Positions 1 to 9,146 of a DNA stretch of 64,000 nucleotides are shown here, in pieces (the first letter of the stretch is position 1; each line of letters starts with the position of its first letter). Origin of the DNA: Lachnospiraceae bacterium (GTDB lineage: Bacteria > Bacillota > Clostridia > Lachnospirales > Lachnospiraceae). A model generated the notes under the pieces. The model was given only the letters and a program-made list of their open reading frames with translations, was not told the origin of the DNA and ran no database searches. A program made the translations under genes and the position numbers. The stretch spans positions 62,001-126,000 of the forward strand of contig JAFSGE010000025.1 of assembly GCA_017434885.1 (NCBI GenBank). The letters are read 5' to 3'.

Positions 1-23
1 TTTGCAGTAAAACGATTTGTCAT
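1..23 (-). CDS. start of a gene downstream of the GspF/PilC gene (partial)
   Basis: A minus-strand ATG at 23 is preceded by an AAAGGAG ribosome binding site (about 30-36) and opens a frame that runs off the window after seven codons (MTNRFTA). It starts just after the stop of the GspF-like gene in the same direction, so it is probably the next gene of the pilus/secretion operon, where a pilin or pseudopilin would be usual. The identity is inferred from position only. Confidence 0.5.
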
Positions 24-36
24 GACCAAACTCCTT

Positions 37-1083
37 TTAACCGATACTGGACATAATGCCCATCAGAGGAAGAAGGACTGATAAAAGAATCATTCCTACT
101 ACCAAAGAAAGGATAATTACCAAAGTGGGTTCTATAATGGAAATAATACGGTTTAATTGTTTTTCTGTTTCCTCATCATAATTTTGTGCAATCTGTTTAA
201 ATACAAGGTCTACAGAACCGGAACGGAATCCTACGGCAACCATGCGAGAGTACAGATTCGTAAAAATTTGAGCATTGGAAAGCGCTTCGGGAAGATTCAT
301 TTCTTCTTTCAGGGATTTTTTGCACATATCTATTTTCTCGCACATTTCTTCGTTTTCCACAATTTCGGAAATCATGTCAAGGCTTCGGTAAGTATCCATA
401 CCGCTTGTGATGGCAAGGTACATACCACTGGCAAAACGGCCTGCTGCAATTTTCTCATAAAAGTTTCTGGTGAGAGAAAACTTGGTCAAAAAACGTGTGA
501 TTTTTGTTTTGCCTGATTCTGACTTATAAAAAATAATTGCTGCACCGATGAGCAAAAAGATAACAATGGTGATAATTAAGGAATATTTGCTTAAAGTGTT
601 TCCGATGGAAAGTAGGGAGGATGCAAAGGCGTTCATCTCTGTTCCCAGCTGTGAAAAAACCTGTCTGAAAATAGGGAGTACTTTTACCACAAGAACAAGG
701 ATAACCAAAAACATCATGACAATCATAATAAGCGGATAAGTAACGGCACTTTTGATGTTTTCGGATATCGCTTCCTCACGGTCATAGTAATCTGCCAAAG
801 AGCTCAGGACATCATCCGTATTGCCGGATTCTTCCCCAAGGGCAATCAGACGGATTACATAGGAAGGAAACAGACCTGTATTTTCCAAAGAAATGTGAAA
901 AGGGTTACCCTGTCTGCAAGAGAGGGCAATCTGCTCTAAAAGCTCTTTTCCTTCTTTGTCAGCGGTATCATTTTTCAGAATATTCATACCCTCCGCAGGA
1001 GTAATTCCGGCTTTGATAATCATGGCAGTCTGTCTGCAAAAAGATGAGATTTCAGCGTTGGAAAGCGCTTTTTGCTTTTTCAT
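37..1083 (-). CDS. type II secretion / type IV pilus inner membrane platform protein (GspF/PilC family)
   Basis: This is the polytopic membrane platform protein of a type IV pilus or type II secretion-like machine, which couples the assembly ATPase to pilin extraction. The 348 residues show the family's duplicated architecture: a cytoplasmic helical half (about 15-110), membrane segments near 115-138 and 165-187, a second helical half (about 210-310) and a C-terminal membrane helix (about 320-345). The motif LGEESGNTDDVL in the first half is typical of PilC/GspF. It is slightly shorter than many family members (about 400), the difference being at the N-terminus. It is followed by another minus-strand start at 23, so this is part of an operon continuing out of the window. 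Confidence 0.9.
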   Translation of the reverse strand: MKKQKALSNAEISSFCRQTAMIIKAGITPAEGMNILKNDTADKEGKELLEQIALSCRQGNPFHISLENTGLFPSYVIRLIALGEESGNTDDVLSSLADYYDREEAISENIKSAVTYPLIMIVMMFLVILVLVVKVLPIFRQVFSQLGTEMNAFASSLLSIGNTLSKYSLIITIVIFLLIGAAIIFYKSESGKTKITRFLTKFSLTRNFYEKIAAGRFASGMYLAITSGMDTYRSLDMISEIVENEEMCEKIDMCKKSLKEEMNLPEALSNAQIFTNLYSRMVAVGFRSGSVDLVFKQIAQNYDEETEKQLNRIISIIEPTLVIILSLVVGMILLSVLLPLMGIMSSIG

Positions 1084-1106
1084 TAATTATCCTCCAGTGT
1101 GTTTTG

Positions 1107-2048
1107 TTAGTAGACATATTTGGTAACGTAATTACTTCCGTCACCGATAAAGTTTTTGAGTTCTTTTTCTCCGGCGTTGGCGGCAAAGGTGGGGTCCATA
1201 ATAGACCAGTTCTGACCGTCAAATTGGATGATACCGTTAATCCAGCCCTGATTTTCTACATAGGTACTAATCCAGGCATGGTATGCGTCTCCGGCATAGC
1301 CAACCTCTAAGCGTGTCGGAATATTTTGCGAACGGAGCATGCTTGCCATCACGGCGGCATAATCCAGACAAATACCGGTTTTTATTGACAAAATTTCGTC
1401 AGGGTCGGGGACATAACCGCTTTGAACGGTCTGAGCCTTGTTATAATCGTAGGTAATATTTTCAATCATATAATTATAAACGTAGTTGATGGCTTCCAAG
1501 TCATCGTGGGCAGGAGCAACCAGCTCGGCACCTTTGGCCACTACGTTACTGTCGCTGCTGAATTTGACATATTGGTTGGGATAAAGAAAAGGTCCCATCA
1601 GATTGGAAATCTGTACCGCAAGTTCTTCTGAAAAAATAGTGGCATATTGGCTGCCTTCCACATTTTCATGAATACCCACCTGATAAGTACCGTCTCCTGC
1701 GGAAAGTGGAAAAACCTCGTAACCGGAGGTGTTTAAATCGTAGGTGTAAGTCATGTAGTCAGGACCGGTAATCTGTAATTTGACTTTCTCGCAGCTACCT
1801 TTATAAAAAACCATCAGATATCCTTCCTGCGTGTGGGAAGCATCGACGGAAACATAGTCGTTTTCGTAGGTGACTGTTCCGTCTGCTGAAGGAACCAGGC
1901 AGTTGGGGGTGTTGTCACGAATGGTAGTGGACGCAGAGACATAAGGCTCCTGCTTTTTCTCACAGCCGCACAAAATAAGCATGCAAAGAGACAACCCTAT
2001 CAAAAGGCAGTATGTAGTTTTTAGTTTGCTTTTTATGTAAAATGCCAT
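1107..2048 (-). CDS. transglutaminase-like domain lipoprotein
   Basis: A predicted lipoprotein: the N-terminus has a basic segment, a hydrophobic stretch and a lipobox ending in Cys29 (LILCGC). The C-terminal third is a transglutaminase-like/cysteine-protease core with a plausible triad Cys227 (TGICLDYA), His257 (YHAW) and Asp285 (IMDPTF). The middle (about 60-150) is a beta-rich region that may bind cell-surface material. Extracellular transglutaminase-core proteins of Firmicutes are thought to act as wall-associated proteases or crosslinkers; the substrate is unknown. It is just upstream of, and co-oriented with, the GspF-like gene, so it may be co-transcribed with the pilus genes. Confidence 0.85.
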   Translation of the reverse strand: MAFYIKSKLKTTYCLLIGLSLCMLILCGCEKKQEPYVSASTTIRDNTPNCLVPSADGTVTYENDYVSVDASHTQEGYLMVFYKGSCEKVKLQITGPDYMTYTYDLNTSGYEVFPLSAGDGTYQVGIHENVEGSQYATIFSEELAVQISNLMGPFLYPNQYVKFSSDSNVVAKGAELVAPAHDDLEAINYVYNYMIENITYDYNKAQTVQSGYVPDPDEILSIKTGICLDYAAVMASMLRSQNIPTRLEVGYAGDAYHAWISTYVENQGWINGIIQFDGQNWSIMDPTFAANAGEKELKNFIGDGSNYVTKYVY

Positions 2049-2153
2049 GAGAACGTTCCTTAAATCAATCTTTTAAAGAGATTATAATATATTCCGAGTA
2101 ATTTTTCTATAAATAGTGTCGTATCTTTTAATAAACAAAAACCGGAGGTTGTC

Positions 2154-2756
2154 ATGCTGAATTATATATGGGCAATCATGATTTTTATCGGGGTATTATA
2201 CGGTGCGCTTGCGGGAAATATGCAGGCGGTTACGGAAGCGGCACTAAACAGTGCGGGGGAGGCGGTTTCCCTTTGTATTTCCATGGCGGGAATTATGGCT
2301 TTTTGGGTAGGTCTTATGGAGATTGCGGAAACATCGGGACTGGTGAAGCGGCTTACAAGATTATTGTCGCCGTTTATTACGTTTTTGTTTCCGAAAATTC
2401 CGAAGGGACATAAGGCAAGAGATTATATTTCCACTAACATAATCGCAAATATTCTGGGACTGGGGTGGGCGTGCACACCGGCAGGACTTATGGCAATGGA
2501 GGAACTGGCGAATTTGGAAAAAGAGAGGGGAAATGAAGGATGTTTTGCAAGCAATGAGATGTGTACGTTTTTGATTATTAATATTTCTTCGTTGCAACTG
2601 ATTCCGGTGAATATGATAGCCTACAGGCAACAGTACGGAAGTGTGAACCCTGCAGCAATCATTGCACCGGCAATCGTGGCAACTTCTATCAGTACTTTAG
2701 TAGCAGTTATTTATTGTAAAATTATGGACAGAAAAACCAAAATTACTGGCGGTTAA
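2154..2756 (+). CDS. spmA: spore maturation protein A-like (SpmA, nucleoside recognition domain)
   Basis: A membrane protein of 200 residues matching the SpmA half of the SpmA/SpmB pair, which is needed for dehydration of the spore core in Bacillus. Several hydrophobic segments are visible (about 1-20, 35-60, 100-120 and 165-190), with the conserved stretch NIIANILGLGWACTPAGL near residue 100. The start has a GGAGG site seven bases upstream. Unusually, no spmB follows: the next gene is convergent and overlaps the 3' end by 14 bp. spmB may be elsewhere or lost. Confidence 0.85.
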   Translation: MLNYIWAIMIFIGVLYGALAGNMQAVTEAALNSAGEAVSLCISMAGIMAFWVGLMEIAETSGLVKRLTRLLSPFITFLFPKIPKGHKARDYISTNIIANILGLGWACTPAGLMAMEELANLEKERGNEGCFASNEMCTFLIINISSLQLIPVNMIAYRQQYGSVNPAAIIAPAIVATSISTLVAVIYCKIMDRKTKITGG

Positions 2757-3168
2757 AATAATCAATTCCGGCACTTGGCAGGAAATAGGTTCTGATGTAG
2801 CCGTCCTCTGAAAGAACAACAAATTCATTGGTTTCCTCCAGATAATAAACGTGGTCATTGTCTTCGGCTTCCCGCTTGTAGAGTGCATCCGGGGAAGAAA
2901 TGACCCGGTTTGCAGCTTCTAAATATTCTTCGGCAGAGGCAAAGCCCATTTCAATGCCGTGTTTTTCGTAGTGGCTGATAAACTGGTCCTCAGAGCGGAA
3001 AGTATATTCCGTGATGGTTTCTGTAATTTCAACGGTAACTGCTTCGGCATTAGTAGTTTGCTCCGCGCTCTCGTCAAGAATAGGTTTACCAAGCAGACAT
3101 GCCACAATACAAAGAATCAGTGCTGCAAGAGGATATTTGGCTTTTAGTTTTTTAAATGTGTTATTCAT
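2743..3168 (-). CDS. small membrane-anchored protein with a BECR-toxin-like C-terminal domain
   Basis: A protein of 141 residues: one N-terminal membrane helix or uncleaved signal (about 15-30), a short acidic linker, then a compact domain from about 55 to the end. That domain carries a conserved-looking pattern: HYEKHG, a SAEEYLEAA helix, VYYLEETNEFVVLS and DGYIRTYF. This H/K then N-E-F then R-T-x-F arrangement recalls the barnase/EndoU/colicin E5-RelE (BECR) nuclease fold seen in polymorphic and phage toxins. The resemblance is by eye only. No immunity partner is obvious; the neighbouring genes are spmA (convergent) and a HAD hydrolase (same strand, upstream). Confidence 0.6.
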   Translation of the reverse strand: MNNTFKKLKAKYPLAALILCIVACLLGKPILDESAEQTTNAEAVTVEITETITEYTFRSEDQFISHYEKHGIEMGFASAEEYLEAANRVISSPDALYKREAEDNDHVYYLEETNEFVVLSEDGYIRTYFLPSAGIDYFNRQ

Positions 3169-3186
3169 AGATATTCTCCAATTTCG

Positions 3187-3780
3187 TTATAAATGATATG
3201 CGGATTTTATTGCGTCAAAGTCTCCTTCAAAGACAAAGCCGTTTATGCCTACCGACTGACCGCCTTCCACATTTTCTGTTCTGTCGTCAATGAACAGGCA
3301 CTCTTCCGCTTTTAGGTGATAGGTATTCAGAAAATGTTCATAAATCCGCTTCTCCGGCTTAATCATGTGAACATCTGAGGAAACCATGACACCATCAAAG
3401 TAGGAAATTTCGCGAAAACGTGGGAAATAACTGTAAAATCCGTTGCAGGCGTTGGAAAGCACATAGATGCCGTAGCCCTTTTCTTTGATATAGGAACAAA
3501 ATTCCCTTGCGCCGGGAATAGGCTCCATACACATGTCCCATTTATCCACACATTCTTTCAGCTTAGTATGAAGCCTTTCGGGAACACGCTTGCTGACAGG
3601 CTCGTATCTTTCGGCATTGGTAATCGTGCCGTAATCGCCCATAATCCATTCGGGACCGCCGAAAAGCTCTTTGCGGATAATGGCTCTGTCCTCTTCAGTA
3701 GAAAGAAAAGCGTTCAGGCATACTTCCGGGTCGAAGCTAAGCAGTACATTTCCCATATCGAGAATAATATTTTTAATCAT
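3187..3780 (-). CDS. HAD-superfamily hydrolase, subfamily IA
   Basis: A cytosolic phosphatase-like protein of 197 residues. Motif I is degenerate: ILDMGNVLLSF near residue 6 has DxGN in place of DxDGT, a variant common in the YihX/IA subgroup. Motif II is YVLSNA (about residue 105), the motif III lysine is in KPEKRIYEHFL (about 142) and the motif IV acidic pair is FIDDRTENV (about 162-170). These support phosphoester hydrolysis of a small metabolite; the substrate cannot be predicted. Its stop lies 18 bp from the start of the next minus-strand gene. Confidence 0.88.
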   Translation of the reverse strand: MIKNIILDMGNVLLSFDPEVCLNAFLSTEEDRAIIRKELFGGPEWIMGDYGTITNAERYEPVSKRVPERLHTKLKECVDKWDMCMEPIPGAREFCSYIKEKGYGIYVLSNACNGFYSYFPRFREISYFDGVMVSSDVHMIKPEKRIYEHFLNTYHLKAEECLFIDDRTENVEGGQSVGINGFVFEGDFDAIKSAYHL

Positions 3781-3919
3781 AATCAGATAGTACCTTTCCG
3801 TAGTAAAAGTTTGATACCAAAAACAGTGTCAGCATAAGTATAACAAATAAATATTGTACAGGAAAGGGAAAAAAGATATACTGATAAAAGAAGATTTTAT
3901 GAACACAAGGAGAAAGAGG

Positions 3920-4243
3920 ATGAACGAGAAGGGAAGAACCATTTTTTACGGAATAGGAGCTGCTTATCTGCTGTATCTGGCTTATGATATGTTTCAGGGC
4001 GGTGCCATGCAGGGAGAGGACGGACTTGCGATGACCATTTTTTGTGCGCTCTTTGCGGTTGCCGGAGCGGTGCTTTTGGTTCTTGCCGTGAAACAGTATA
4101 AGAAGTGTCTTGCCGAGGATGCCATGACAGAAAGTGATGAGCCTTCCGGCATTGGAGAAGCAGGTGATGCGGCTTCGGAAGCAGTGATAACAGAGGAGAC
4201 GGAAACCACAGAGGTAATGAAAGAGTTTGCGGATAAGGAATAG
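3920..4243 (+). CDS. small two-helix membrane protein, unknown function
   Basis: Not recognised. The ATG at 3920 is preferred over in-frame starts further upstream because AAGGAG lies seven bases before it. The 107-residue product has two hydrophobic segments (about 10-26 and 36-58), a short basic loop and a low-complexity tail rich in Glu, Ala, Ser and Thr that looks disordered. It ends a few bases before the GH4 gene, so the two may be co-transcribed. Confidence 0.65.
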   Translation: MNEKGRTIFYGIGAAYLLYLAYDMFQGGAMQGEDGLAMTIFCALFAVAGAVLLVLAVKQYKKCLAEDAMTESDEPSGIGEAGDAASEAVITEETETTEVMKEFADKE

Positions 4244-4254
4244 GAGTAACAGTG

Positions 4255-5634
4255 ATGAGTGAAAAGAGAGAGAATGTTACCATAGCATATATCGGCGGTG
4301 GTTCCCGTAACTGGGCATGGACGCTTATGACGGATTTGGCATTAGAGGAATCCATGTCGGGGTGTATCAGGCTTTATGACATTAACCGGGAGGCTGCGAA
4401 GATTAATGAAACCATTGGTAATCATCTGACGGCAAGGCCGGAGGCAGTAGGTGAATGGAATTACAGGGCGGTGGATACTCTGCAGGATGCGCTGACCGGA
4501 GCTGATTTTGTAATCGTGTCGATTCTTCCCGGTACCTTTGAGGAGATGCGCAGTGATGTGCATGCACCGGAGGAATATGGAGTATATCAGTCTGTGGGCG
4601 ATACTGTGGGACCCGGCGGATTTTTCCGTGCCATGAGAACCATTCCCATGTTTGAAGAAATCGGACTTGCCATCAAGGAGTATGCGCCGGATGCATGGGT
4701 AATTAATTACACCAATCCCATGACTATCTGTGTAAAGACCTTGTATACCGTATTTCCGCAGATAAAGGCGGTGGGGTGCTGTCATGAGGTGTTCGGAACA
4801 CAGAAGCTTTTGATAAAAGTATTAAAGGAAGCAGGAATTGCAGAGGATGCAAAGCGTGAGGAAATTATCACCAATGTAGTGGGAATCAATCATTTTACAT
4901 GGTTTACTCAGGCCTCTTACCGAAATGTAGATTTGATGCCTGTTTATGACAAGTTTGTGGAAAAGTATTTGGAAACAGGCTATATAGATGAGGAAAACAA
5001 GGAGTGGGAAAGAGACACTTTTAAATTCTGTGAACGGGTTAAAATGGATATGTTCAAACGCTATGGCGCTATTGCGGCAGCAGGCGACAGACACCTGGCA
5101 GAATTTATGCCGGAAGGGTATCTGGACGATAAAGAAACCGTCCGTGACTGGATGTATTCTTTGACAACTGTGGACTGGCGTGTGAATGATATGAAGTCTA
5201 AGATTGCCAGAAGTAAACGTCTGGCATCCGGTGAGGAAGAAATCGAACTGAAATCGTCGGGTGAAGAAGGCGTGGCGATTATGAAAGCCATATTGGGATT
5301 AGGCAATCTTGTAACAAATGTCAATTTCCCCAATCAGGGACAGATTACCAATCTTCCCGTGAATGCTATTGTAGAGAGCAACGCAGTTATCGGCTATGAC
5401 AGCGTGCGCCCTGTCTTTGCAGGTGAAGTGCCAACAGATGTACTTCCTTATATGAATGAGCATGTGGACATGCAGGAAAATATTGTGGGAATTGTGCTTT
5501 CGAAAGACAAGAGGGCGGCAAAGGAATTGTTCTTAAAGTTGCCGATGTTAAAGAAATTATCCGAGACAGAAAAAGCGGATTTGTTTGAGAAAATGTTTGA
5601 TGGAACCAAAGCTTATTTAGACGGTTGGAAGTAA
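4255..5634 (+). CDS. family 4 glycoside hydrolase (alpha-glucosidase/alpha-galactosidase type)
   Basis: GH4 enzymes cleave alpha- or beta-glycosides by an NAD- and Mn-dependent redox-elimination mechanism. The N-terminal Rossmann motif (IAYIGGGSRNW, about 8-18), NYTNPM (about 150) and the metal-site motifs GCCHEVFG (about 175) and GINHFTW (about 208) are all present. The length (459) fits the family. The GCCHE type of motif and unphosphorylated-sugar relatives suggest an alpha-galactosidase/alpha-glucosidase rather than a 6-phospho-glycosidase; this is inference. I chose the ATG at 4255 over the GTG at 4252; TAGGAG lies 9-14 bases upstream. The aldo-keto reductase gene follows after 44 bp. 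Confidence 0.9.
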   Translation: MSEKRENVTIAYIGGGSRNWAWTLMTDLALEESMSGCIRLYDINREAAKINETIGNHLTARPEAVGEWNYRAVDTLQDALTGADFVIVSILPGTFEEMRSDVHAPEEYGVYQSVGDTVGPGGFFRAMRTIPMFEEIGLAIKEYAPDAWVINYTNPMTICVKTLYTVFPQIKAVGCCHEVFGTQKLLIKVLKEAGIAEDAKREEIITNVVGINHFTWFTQASYRNVDLMPVYDKFVEKYLETGYIDEENKEWERDTFKFCERVKMDMFKRYGAIAAAGDRHLAEFMPEGYLDDKETVRDWMYSLTTVDWRVNDMKSKIARSKRLASGEEEIELKSSGEEGVAIMKAILGLGNLVTNVNFPNQGQITNLPVNAIVESNAVIGYDSVRPVFAGEVPTDVLPYMNEHVDMQENIVGIVLSKDKRAAKELFLKLPMLKKLSETEKADLFEKMFDGTKAYLDGWK

Positions 5635-5678
5635 GATGTTTTAAAAGATAACATGTATTGGGAAGGAGAACGTAAAAA

Positions 5679-6677
5679 ATGTATATTGCAAAAGAAGACA
5701 GATACAAAAAAATGATTTATAACAGATGCGGAAAGAGCGGATTGCAGCTTCCGGCACTTTCCCTTGGTATGTGGCACAATTTTGGCTCCGTAAATGACGT
5801 GGAGAACATGAAAAAGATTCTGTTTACTGCGTTTGATAACGGAATTACCCACTTTGACTTGGCAAACAATTATGGTCCTGTATACGGAAGTGCAGAAGCC
5901 AATATGGGAAGAATTTTAAAGTCGGATTTGATGCCTTACCGCAACGAGATGATTATTTCATCAAAAGCAGGATATGATATGTGGAAGGGGCCTTACGGTG
6001 ACGGCGGTTCCCGCAAGTATCTGATAGCAAGTCTTGATGAAAGTTTGAAGAGACTGGGGCTTGATTATGTGGATATTTTTTATCATCACAGACCGGACCC
6101 GGATACGCCGCTTGAGGAAACCATGGCAGCCCTTGACCATATCGTGAGACAGGGAAAAGCGCTGTATGTAGGTATTTCTAATTACAATAAAGAGCAGACG
6201 CAGAAGGCATATCAGATTTTGAAAGAACAGAAGACACCCTTTGTGATTCATCAGCCTTCCTACTCCATGCTCAATAGATGGATAGAGGAGGACGGACTGA
6301 AAGATTATCTGTGCGAAATCGGTGTAGGTTGTATCGCATTCAGTCCCCTTGCACAGGGAATCCTGACAGGAAAGTACTTAAACGGAATTCCTGCCGATTC
6401 CAGAATCGGTAGCGGAAAGAGCCCTTACCTTCATAAGCAGGACATCACGGAAGAGAAGCTTGAGAAAGTCCGTGCGCTGAATGAAATTGCCAAGGAGAGA
6501 GGTCAGTCTCTTACCCAGATGGCGCTTGCATGGATTTTGCGCGACGGAAAAGTGACTTCCGTTCTAATCGGTGCCAGCAGACCGGAGCAGATTTTAGAGA
6601 ATGTAAAAGCGCTTGAAAAGATTGAGTTTTCGGGGGAGGAATTGCAGGCGATAGAGGAGATTCTTGGAAATAACTAG
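5679..6677 (+). CDS. aldo/keto reductase (YghZ/Gpr-like)
   Basis: A cytosolic NADPH-dependent oxidoreductase of 332 residues with the AKR barrel signature. The catalytic tetrad is visible: Asp in THFDLANNYG, Tyr in the same motif, Lys in ISSKAGYD and His in FYHHRPDP. The architecture is closest to YghZ/L-glyceraldehyde-3-phosphate reductase-like proteins, with the C-terminal VLIGASRPEQI cofactor-binding motif. It sits directly after the GH4 glycosidase with a GGAGAA site, so it probably works on a carbohydrate-derived aldehyde. The specific substrate is not predictable. Confidence 0.92.
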   Translation: MYIAKEDRYKKMIYNRCGKSGLQLPALSLGMWHNFGSVNDVENMKKILFTAFDNGITHFDLANNYGPVYGSAEANMGRILKSDLMPYRNEMIISSKAGYDMWKGPYGDGGSRKYLIASLDESLKRLGLDYVDIFYHHRPDPDTPLEETMAALDHIVRQGKALYVGISNYNKEQTQKAYQILKEQKTPFVIHQPSYSMLNRWIEEDGLKDYLCEIGVGCIAFSPLAQGILTGKYLNGIPADSRIGSGKSPYLHKQDITEEKLEKVRALNEIAKERGQSLTQMALAWILRDGKVTSVLIGASRPEQILENVKALEKIEFSGEELQAIEEILGNN

Positions 6678-6690
6678 CATAAAGACAAAG

Positions 6691-6726
6691 AAAAGCGAGG
6701 TTGCCGGTTTGTGGCAACCTCGTTTT
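6691..6726. terminator. bidirectional terminator between convergent genes
   Basis: A 10-bp perfect stem (CGAGGTTGCC with GGCAACCTCG, 7-base loop) flanked by AAAA on the left and TTTT on the right. It can terminate the aldo-keto reductase transcript on the plus strand and nudC on the minus strand. Confidence 0.85.
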
Positions 6727-7600
6727 ATGAATTCTTAAATTTCAATATCATCTCCCGTGTGAGGCTTACATGGTCATCCTCTAAATCAATCTCATCTTTG
6801 GAAAACCACCCTGCCTCTGCAAGTTCATCTGTATCCAGTGTGATTTCATCGGAGCCGTCAAGCTCGCAGAAATATCCGAGCAAAAGACTTCCCGAAAAAG
6901 CCCAAGGCTGACTTTTGTAATAGCGGATGTTCTTCACTTTTAACCCAACTTCTTCCATGACTTCCCTAGCAACAGTCTGTTCCACGCTTTCTCCGATTTC
7001 GGTAAAACCGGCAATTAAAGCATATTTGGTATAAGCACGGCCGGCATATTTGCTCATCAGAATTTTGTCCCCGTTAATGACGCCGACAATGACTGCCGGG
7101 GAAATTCTGGGATAAACCATGTTGCGGCAGCAGGGGCAATAAAGCATACGTTCTTTGTGGTCGGGTACCATTTTGGAAGCACAACGACCGCAAAAACGGT
7201 TGGTCTCATACCAGTTACAAAGGTGATGTGCGGTAATTCCTGCAAATGCCGTGTGCTTGGAAGCGGCGGTACGGAAAATGCTGATATTTTCATAGCAGTA
7301 TCCGTCTAAAGCCACAAAGGGAGCTTCATCATCAAAGCCGGACGGGACTGATGCATGGTTGCTATCCGAACTATCAAAATTTGGAAATGCCAAAAAGTAT
7401 TTATAGTCATCAATAGAAAAAAGGTAATAGTACTCGCAGGTAACATTGCTCATTTCCGCCAAGGTGGGATAGCGCAGCTTATCGTCTTGATAGCGCACAA
7501 GCACTGTGTTTTTATGAAAAACAAGAATAAAGTCATTTTCACCGGGTTTGATATCCTGGTATTCATTGTGATAAATCTTGGGTAAAATATCCTGAATCAT
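6725..7600 (-). CDS. nudC: NAD+ diphosphatase (Nudix hydrolase with zinc ribbon)
   Basis: Hydrolyses NAD(H) to NMN and AMP and, in characterised homologues, removes NAD caps from RNA 5' ends. In order: an N-terminal domain, a four-cysteine zinc ribbon (CGRCASK and CPCC, about 135-160), the Nudix box (about 198-220) with REVMEEVGL at its core, and the NudC-specific motif SQPWAFSGS, close to the family's SQPWPFPxS. The length (291) is typical. It is a monocistronic minus-strand gene. Confidence 0.93.
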   Translation of the reverse strand: MIQDILPKIYHNEYQDIKPGENDFILVFHKNTVLVRYQDDKLRYPTLAEMSNVTCEYYYLFSIDDYKYFLAFPNFDSSDSNHASVPSGFDDEAPFVALDGYCYENISIFRTAASKHTAFAGITAHHLCNWYETNRFCGRCASKMVPDHKERMLYCPCCRNMVYPRISPAVIVGVINGDKILMSKYAGRAYTKYALIAGFTEIGESVEQTVAREVMEEVGLKVKNIRYYKSQPWAFSGSLLLGYFCELDGSDEITLDTDELAEAGWFSKDEIDLEDDHVSLTREMILKFKNS

Positions 7601-7709
7601 GTATAGCCTCCTTTTTTTGCTGGAAACATAGCTGTTTCTATGATAATATTAAATTTTGGAAGATGCAATAGCATGGAAGATAATAATCATAGAGGCCGGA
7701 GATAGGGAA

Positions 7710-9137
7710 ATGCTATTTAATTCATTGATTTTTATTTGTATATTCTTGCCGATTGTTTTATTGGTATATTATATTCTGCCTGCAAAAGCGAAAAATATTT
7801 TTCTGATGCTGGCAAGCCTTTTCTTTTATTATTGGGGCGGCACCAAGTATACATTAATATTAGTTGCGATGACGGTGGCAAATTATATCTTGGGCTTGCT
7901 GATGGATAAATATGTGCGTTACAGTAAATGGTTTCTGGCGGCGGGAATTGTATTCAGTTTATCCTTACTTGGTTATTATAAATACATGGGCTTTTTTGTA
8001 GTAAATGCAAATAAGCTTTTAGGCGGTATTTTGGAGCCTGTTAATATTGTATTGCCTATAGGAATCTCGTTTTTTACATTTCAAGGGTTATCCTATTTGA
8101 TTGATGTATATCGATATGTAAATTGCAGCTATGAAGGTAATGACAGGTTGTCCGGGTGCAAGGTACAGAAAAATCCTTTTAAGTTATTACTGTACATATC
8201 ATTGTTTCCGCAGCTGATTGCAGGACCTATTGTCAGATATAAAGATGTAAGCGAACAGATAGATTACAGGGAGCATTCCATCAGGAAGATATCTGACGGG
8301 GTGGAAAGATTTATATACGGACTTGCAAAAAAGGTAATAGTTGCCGATACCATGGCACTGGTGGCAGACCGGATTTTTGCTCTTGCTCCGAATCAAACGG
8401 CAACAGAAATTGCCTGGGTCGGTATTATCAGTTATACATTACAGATATTCTTTGACTTTTCCGGCTATTCCGATATGGCAATCGGCTTGGGAAAGATGTT
8501 TGGATTTGAATTTGCGGAAAACTTTGATTTGCCGTATATATCACGTTCCATAACGGAATTTTGGAGAAGATGGCATATTTCTTTGTCGTCATGGTTTCGA
8601 GACTATGTGTATATTCCTTTGGGCGGAAATAAAAAGGGAAATGTCTATTTGAATCTTGCAATTGTATTTGCGCTTACAGGAATTTGGCATGGCGCGTCCT
8701 GGGCTTTTCTGGCGTGGGGAGTATGGCACGGATTTTTTATTGTAATAGAGCGTATGCTGAAAAAGGCAAAGTTAAAGGTGAAAGTTCCGGCATTCATCGG
8801 ATGGATATATGCTATGCTTGTTGTCATTTTTGGTTGGGTGTTTTTCCGGGCGGAAAGTCTGAGCAATGCATTTGTTTACTTAAAAAAGATGTTTGGTATG
8901 GGAACATTGGAATTTCAGCCATTTGAGTGGGGGTACTATTGGGATGGCAAGACTCTTTTTGTTATGGGAATTGCGATACTGCTGTCAGTGCTGCCGGTTC
9001 GTAAATGGCTGAATAAAATACGGGAGTATCGTTTGGGAGAAGCAGCAATAAAGCTTTGGAGTGTATTACTTTTCCTGATGTGTTTACTGGTGATTGTAAA
9101 CAGTCATTACAGTCCGTTCATATATTTTAGATTTTAG
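7710..9137 (+). CDS. MBOAT family O-acyltransferase (AlgI/DltB-like)
   Basis: A polytopic membrane acyltransferase that passes acyl groups across the membrane for O-acetylation of an exported polysaccharide. The start at 7710 gives the usual family N-terminus MLFNSLIFI; the longer frame from 7656 has no such match. About ten hydrophobic segments are visible. Family motifs include FPQLIAGPIVRY (about 185), FWRRWHISLSSWFRDYVYIPLGG (written here only as a motif name region, about 290-312) and the catalytic His region LTGIWHGASW (about 325). The AlgX/AlgJ-like gene follows after 9 bp, giving the standard two-gene O-acetylation unit. Confidence 0.93.
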   Translation: MLFNSLIFICIFLPIVLLVYYILPAKAKNIFLMLASLFFYYWGGTKYTLILVAMTVANYILGLLMDKYVRYSKWFLAAGIVFSLSLLGYYKYMGFFVVNANKLLGGILEPVNIVLPIGISFFTFQGLSYLIDVYRYVNCSYEGNDRLSGCKVQKNPFKLLLYISLFPQLIAGPIVRYKDVSEQIDYREHSIRKISDGVERFIYGLAKKVIVADTMALVADRIFALAPNQTATEIAWVGIISYTLQIFFDFSGYSDMAIGLGKMFGFEFAENFDLPYISRSITEFWRRWHISLSSWFRDYVYIPLGGNKKGNVYLNLAIVFALTGIWHGASWAFLAWGVWHGFFIVIERMLKKAKLKVKVPAFIGWIYAMLVVIFGWVFFRAESLSNAFVYLKKMFGMGTLEFQPFEWGYYWDGKTLFVMGIAILLSVLPVRKWLNKIREYRLGEAAIKLWSVLLFLMCLLVIVNSHYSPFIYFRF

Positions 9138-9146
9138 AGGTATGAA

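Noticed and set aside
3897-4355. 152-residue minus-strand open frame
   Set aside because: Pro/Ser-rich shadow of two well-supported plus-strand genes.
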